From an uncultured Cryptobacterium sp. (GTDB lineage: Bacteria; Actinomycetota; Coriobacteriia; Coriobacteriales; Eggerthellaceae), in assembly GCA_958410215.1 (NCBI GenBank), contig CATYOF010000008.1, positions 1-64,000 of the forward strand: a DNA stretch of 64,000 nucleotides, written 5' to 3'. The position numbers and the translations under genes were made by a program. The notes under the pieces were generated by a model. It saw only the letters and a list, made by a program, of their open reading frames with translations. It searched no databases and was not told the DNA's origin. This document shows, one piece after another, positions 63,191-64,000 of this stretch (positions within the stretch are counted from its first letter, which is position 1; each line of letters opens with the position of its first letter).

Positions 63191-63219
63191 TTGACCAACA
63201 CGCATCTATCTTCTATAAG
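63191..63219 (+). promoter_or_regulatory. flavodoxin promoter
   Basis: TTGACC (63191-63196), a 17-base spacer and TATAAG (63214-63219), ending 41 bases before the ATG: the best sigma70-type match seen in the window. Confidence 0.6.
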
Positions 63220-63260
63220 TTAGCCTTGGTAAACTTGTTACGATGCTTAAGGAGACGCAT

Positions 63261-63692
63261 ATGAGTTCAGTAGCAATTGTGTATTGGAGCGGTACAGGAA
63301 ACACTGAGGCAATGGCAGACCTTGTTGCAGAAGGAGTTGAATCAGCTGGCGCAACTGCAGAAATTATTCAATGTTCTTCATTTTCAACCGATCAAATAGA
63401 TATATTTGATGCCATCGCTTTTGGATGTCCCGCTATGGGAGACGAAGAGCTGGAAGACATGGAATTTCTTCCCATGTACGATGAAGTTGAGCCCTTGCTC
63501 GGCAATAAGCCTGTGGCATTATTTGGATCCTATGATTGGAATAATGGCGAATGGATGGACTACTGGAAAGAACGAGCAGACGAAGCGGGCCTTAACGTTA
63601 TAGCAACTACCATTGCAAAAGATTACCCCTTAGACGAAGAAGCAGACGCTTGTATACGTCTTGGAGAACAATTGGCAAACGGCGGGTTATAA
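63261..63692 (+). CDS. flavodoxin
   Basis: A 143-residue short-chain flavodoxin. The FMN phosphate loop is YWSGTGNTEAMA (residues 8-19), and GSYDWNNGEWMDYW (about 93-106) provides the isoalloxazine-side loop with its Trp. It is a low-potential electron carrier that replaces ferredoxin when iron is short. The ATG at 63261 is chosen because AAGGAG lies six bases upstream, and the earlier in-frame ATG at 63243 precedes that site. It is placed next to the AraC/ABC locus with its own strong promoter, which fits an iron-limitation role. A perfect-stem terminator follows. Confidence 0.92.
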   Translation: MSSVAIVYWSGTGNTEAMADLVAEGVESAGATAEIIQCSSFSTDQIDIFDAIAFGCPAMGDEELEDMEFLPMYDEVEPLLGNKPVALFGSYDWNNGEWMDYWKERADEAGLNVIATTIAKDYPLDEEADACIRLGEQLANGGL

Positions 63693-63706
63693 GCCAAACG
63701 GTTAGA

Positions 63707-63732
63707 AAAAAGGGAGGATATCCTCCCTTTTT
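63707..63732. terminator. palindromic terminator of flavodoxin and metal-ATPase genes
   Basis: AAAAAGGGAGGAT and its exact complement meet with no spacer (centre at GATATC), giving a stem with a four-base loop and a T5 tail on either strand. It separates convergent genes. Confidence 0.8.
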
Positions 63733-63791
63733 GGTCTATAAATTTTCCCTTTTTTAAGTTAGGTAGCTACACTCCTGGCTTGTAAACCTTA

Positions 63792-64000
63792 TTACTCGCC
63801 TCCGCTTGAAAGTTCGCTTGAAAAGGTTTTTACAGGTAGATAGCGCCTTGCATTAATCGCAGATATTCCTACCGTTGCAGAATTATGCAAAACAGATGAT
63901 GCCTGAGGGGTAACAATTCCTGAAATGCCTAACGCAAGAAGCAACGAATTAAATACCACCGTAAAGAAATACCCTTGTTTCATGCGCTTTTCTAAGCTGC
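63792..64000 (-). CDS. heavy-metal P-type ATPase, C-terminal end (5' part outside window)
   Basis: The frame is open to the window edge, giving the last ~69 residues. RMKQGYFFTVVFNSLLLALG, then SSVLHNSATVGISAINARRY matches the final two membrane helices of P1B ATPases, where the ...ALLHN-[GST]-ST-...-N-[SA]-x-R pattern is typical. It resembles the CtpC/ZntA/MntA-like group. The phosphorylation domain and metal selectivity motif lie beyond the window, so the metal cannot be predicted. It would be the second heavy-metal pump after that at 15482-17407. Confidence 0.75.
   Translation of the reverse strand, partial: SLEKRMKQGYFFTVVFNSLLLALGISGIVTPQASSVLHNSATVGISAINARRYLPVKTFSSELSSGGE

Overview
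The window looks like one contiguous piece of a Gram-positive-type anaerobe chromosome, with base composition around the low-to-mid 40s % GC by eye. Gene content fits Coriobacteriia (an Eggerthellaceae-like actinobacterium) or a close functional analogue. The pointers are a two-gene minimal SUF (SufC plus a short SufB), a Cys-less PurF-like protein, an EFR1 flavodoxin-ferredoxin, DUF362 and DUF3737 proteins, meso-diaminopimelate dehydrogenase, a Veg protein, and strong AGGAGG ribosome binding sites. The taxonomic call is inference; no rRNA gene is present.

Layout. 1-1435: end of an Fe-S/flavin electron-transfer operon. 1525-8600: alanine/sodium symporter, Veg, an HD hydrolase, an ABC exporter, an acetyltransferase and the SufBC pair. 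9002-15250: PurF-like protein, then minus-strand rsmA (ksgA), a flavoprotein, tatD and metG. 15482-18160: a zinc/cadmium efflux module (P1B ATPase, separate HMA chaperone, SmtB/CzrA-type repressor, two operator-like palindromes). 18189-23133: ybaK, a CmpB-type membrane protein, xpt-pbuX xanthine salvage and coaBC. 23268-23532: tRNA-Pro(GGG) followed by a 3' remnant of a tyrosine integrase, a scar of a former integrated element. 23583-28770: AEC transporter, thpR, sirtuin, ddh, and a two-gene FMN/ferredoxin operon.

28795-39718 is an accessory block. It opens with CTAG-rich palindromes and carries a family of poorly known proteins, a DUF262/HNH (GmrSD-like) gene interrupted by one in-frame TAG, a HEPN-like protein, a complete type I restriction-modification operon (hsdM-hsdS-hsdR), and a Phd-Doc toxin-antitoxin pair. 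hsdS is split exactly at an A7 tract. Both damaged defence genes are one mutation away from full length, so they are either recently inactivated or switchable.

39825-54354 mixes transport, resistance and surface genes: an MFS exporter, an ABC-F ribosome-protection-type ATPase behind a leader with two mini-ORFs and a terminator-like hairpin (a strong candidate antibiotic-responsive attenuator), a self-processing P1/NylC-type peptidase, a DUF3737 beta-helix protein, a large membrane-anchored esterase-like protein, a GNAT enzyme, a hydroxyacyl-CoA dehydrogenase, an SDR, a lipoprotein nuclease and a DUF362 protein. 54772-63692 holds carB and a paired ABC system divergent from an AraC regulator and followed by a flavodoxin; this order resembles YbtA-YbtP-YbtQ iron loci. 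The window ends inside a second heavy-metal P-type ATPase.

No CRISPR array, rRNA operon or intact insertion sequence was seen.
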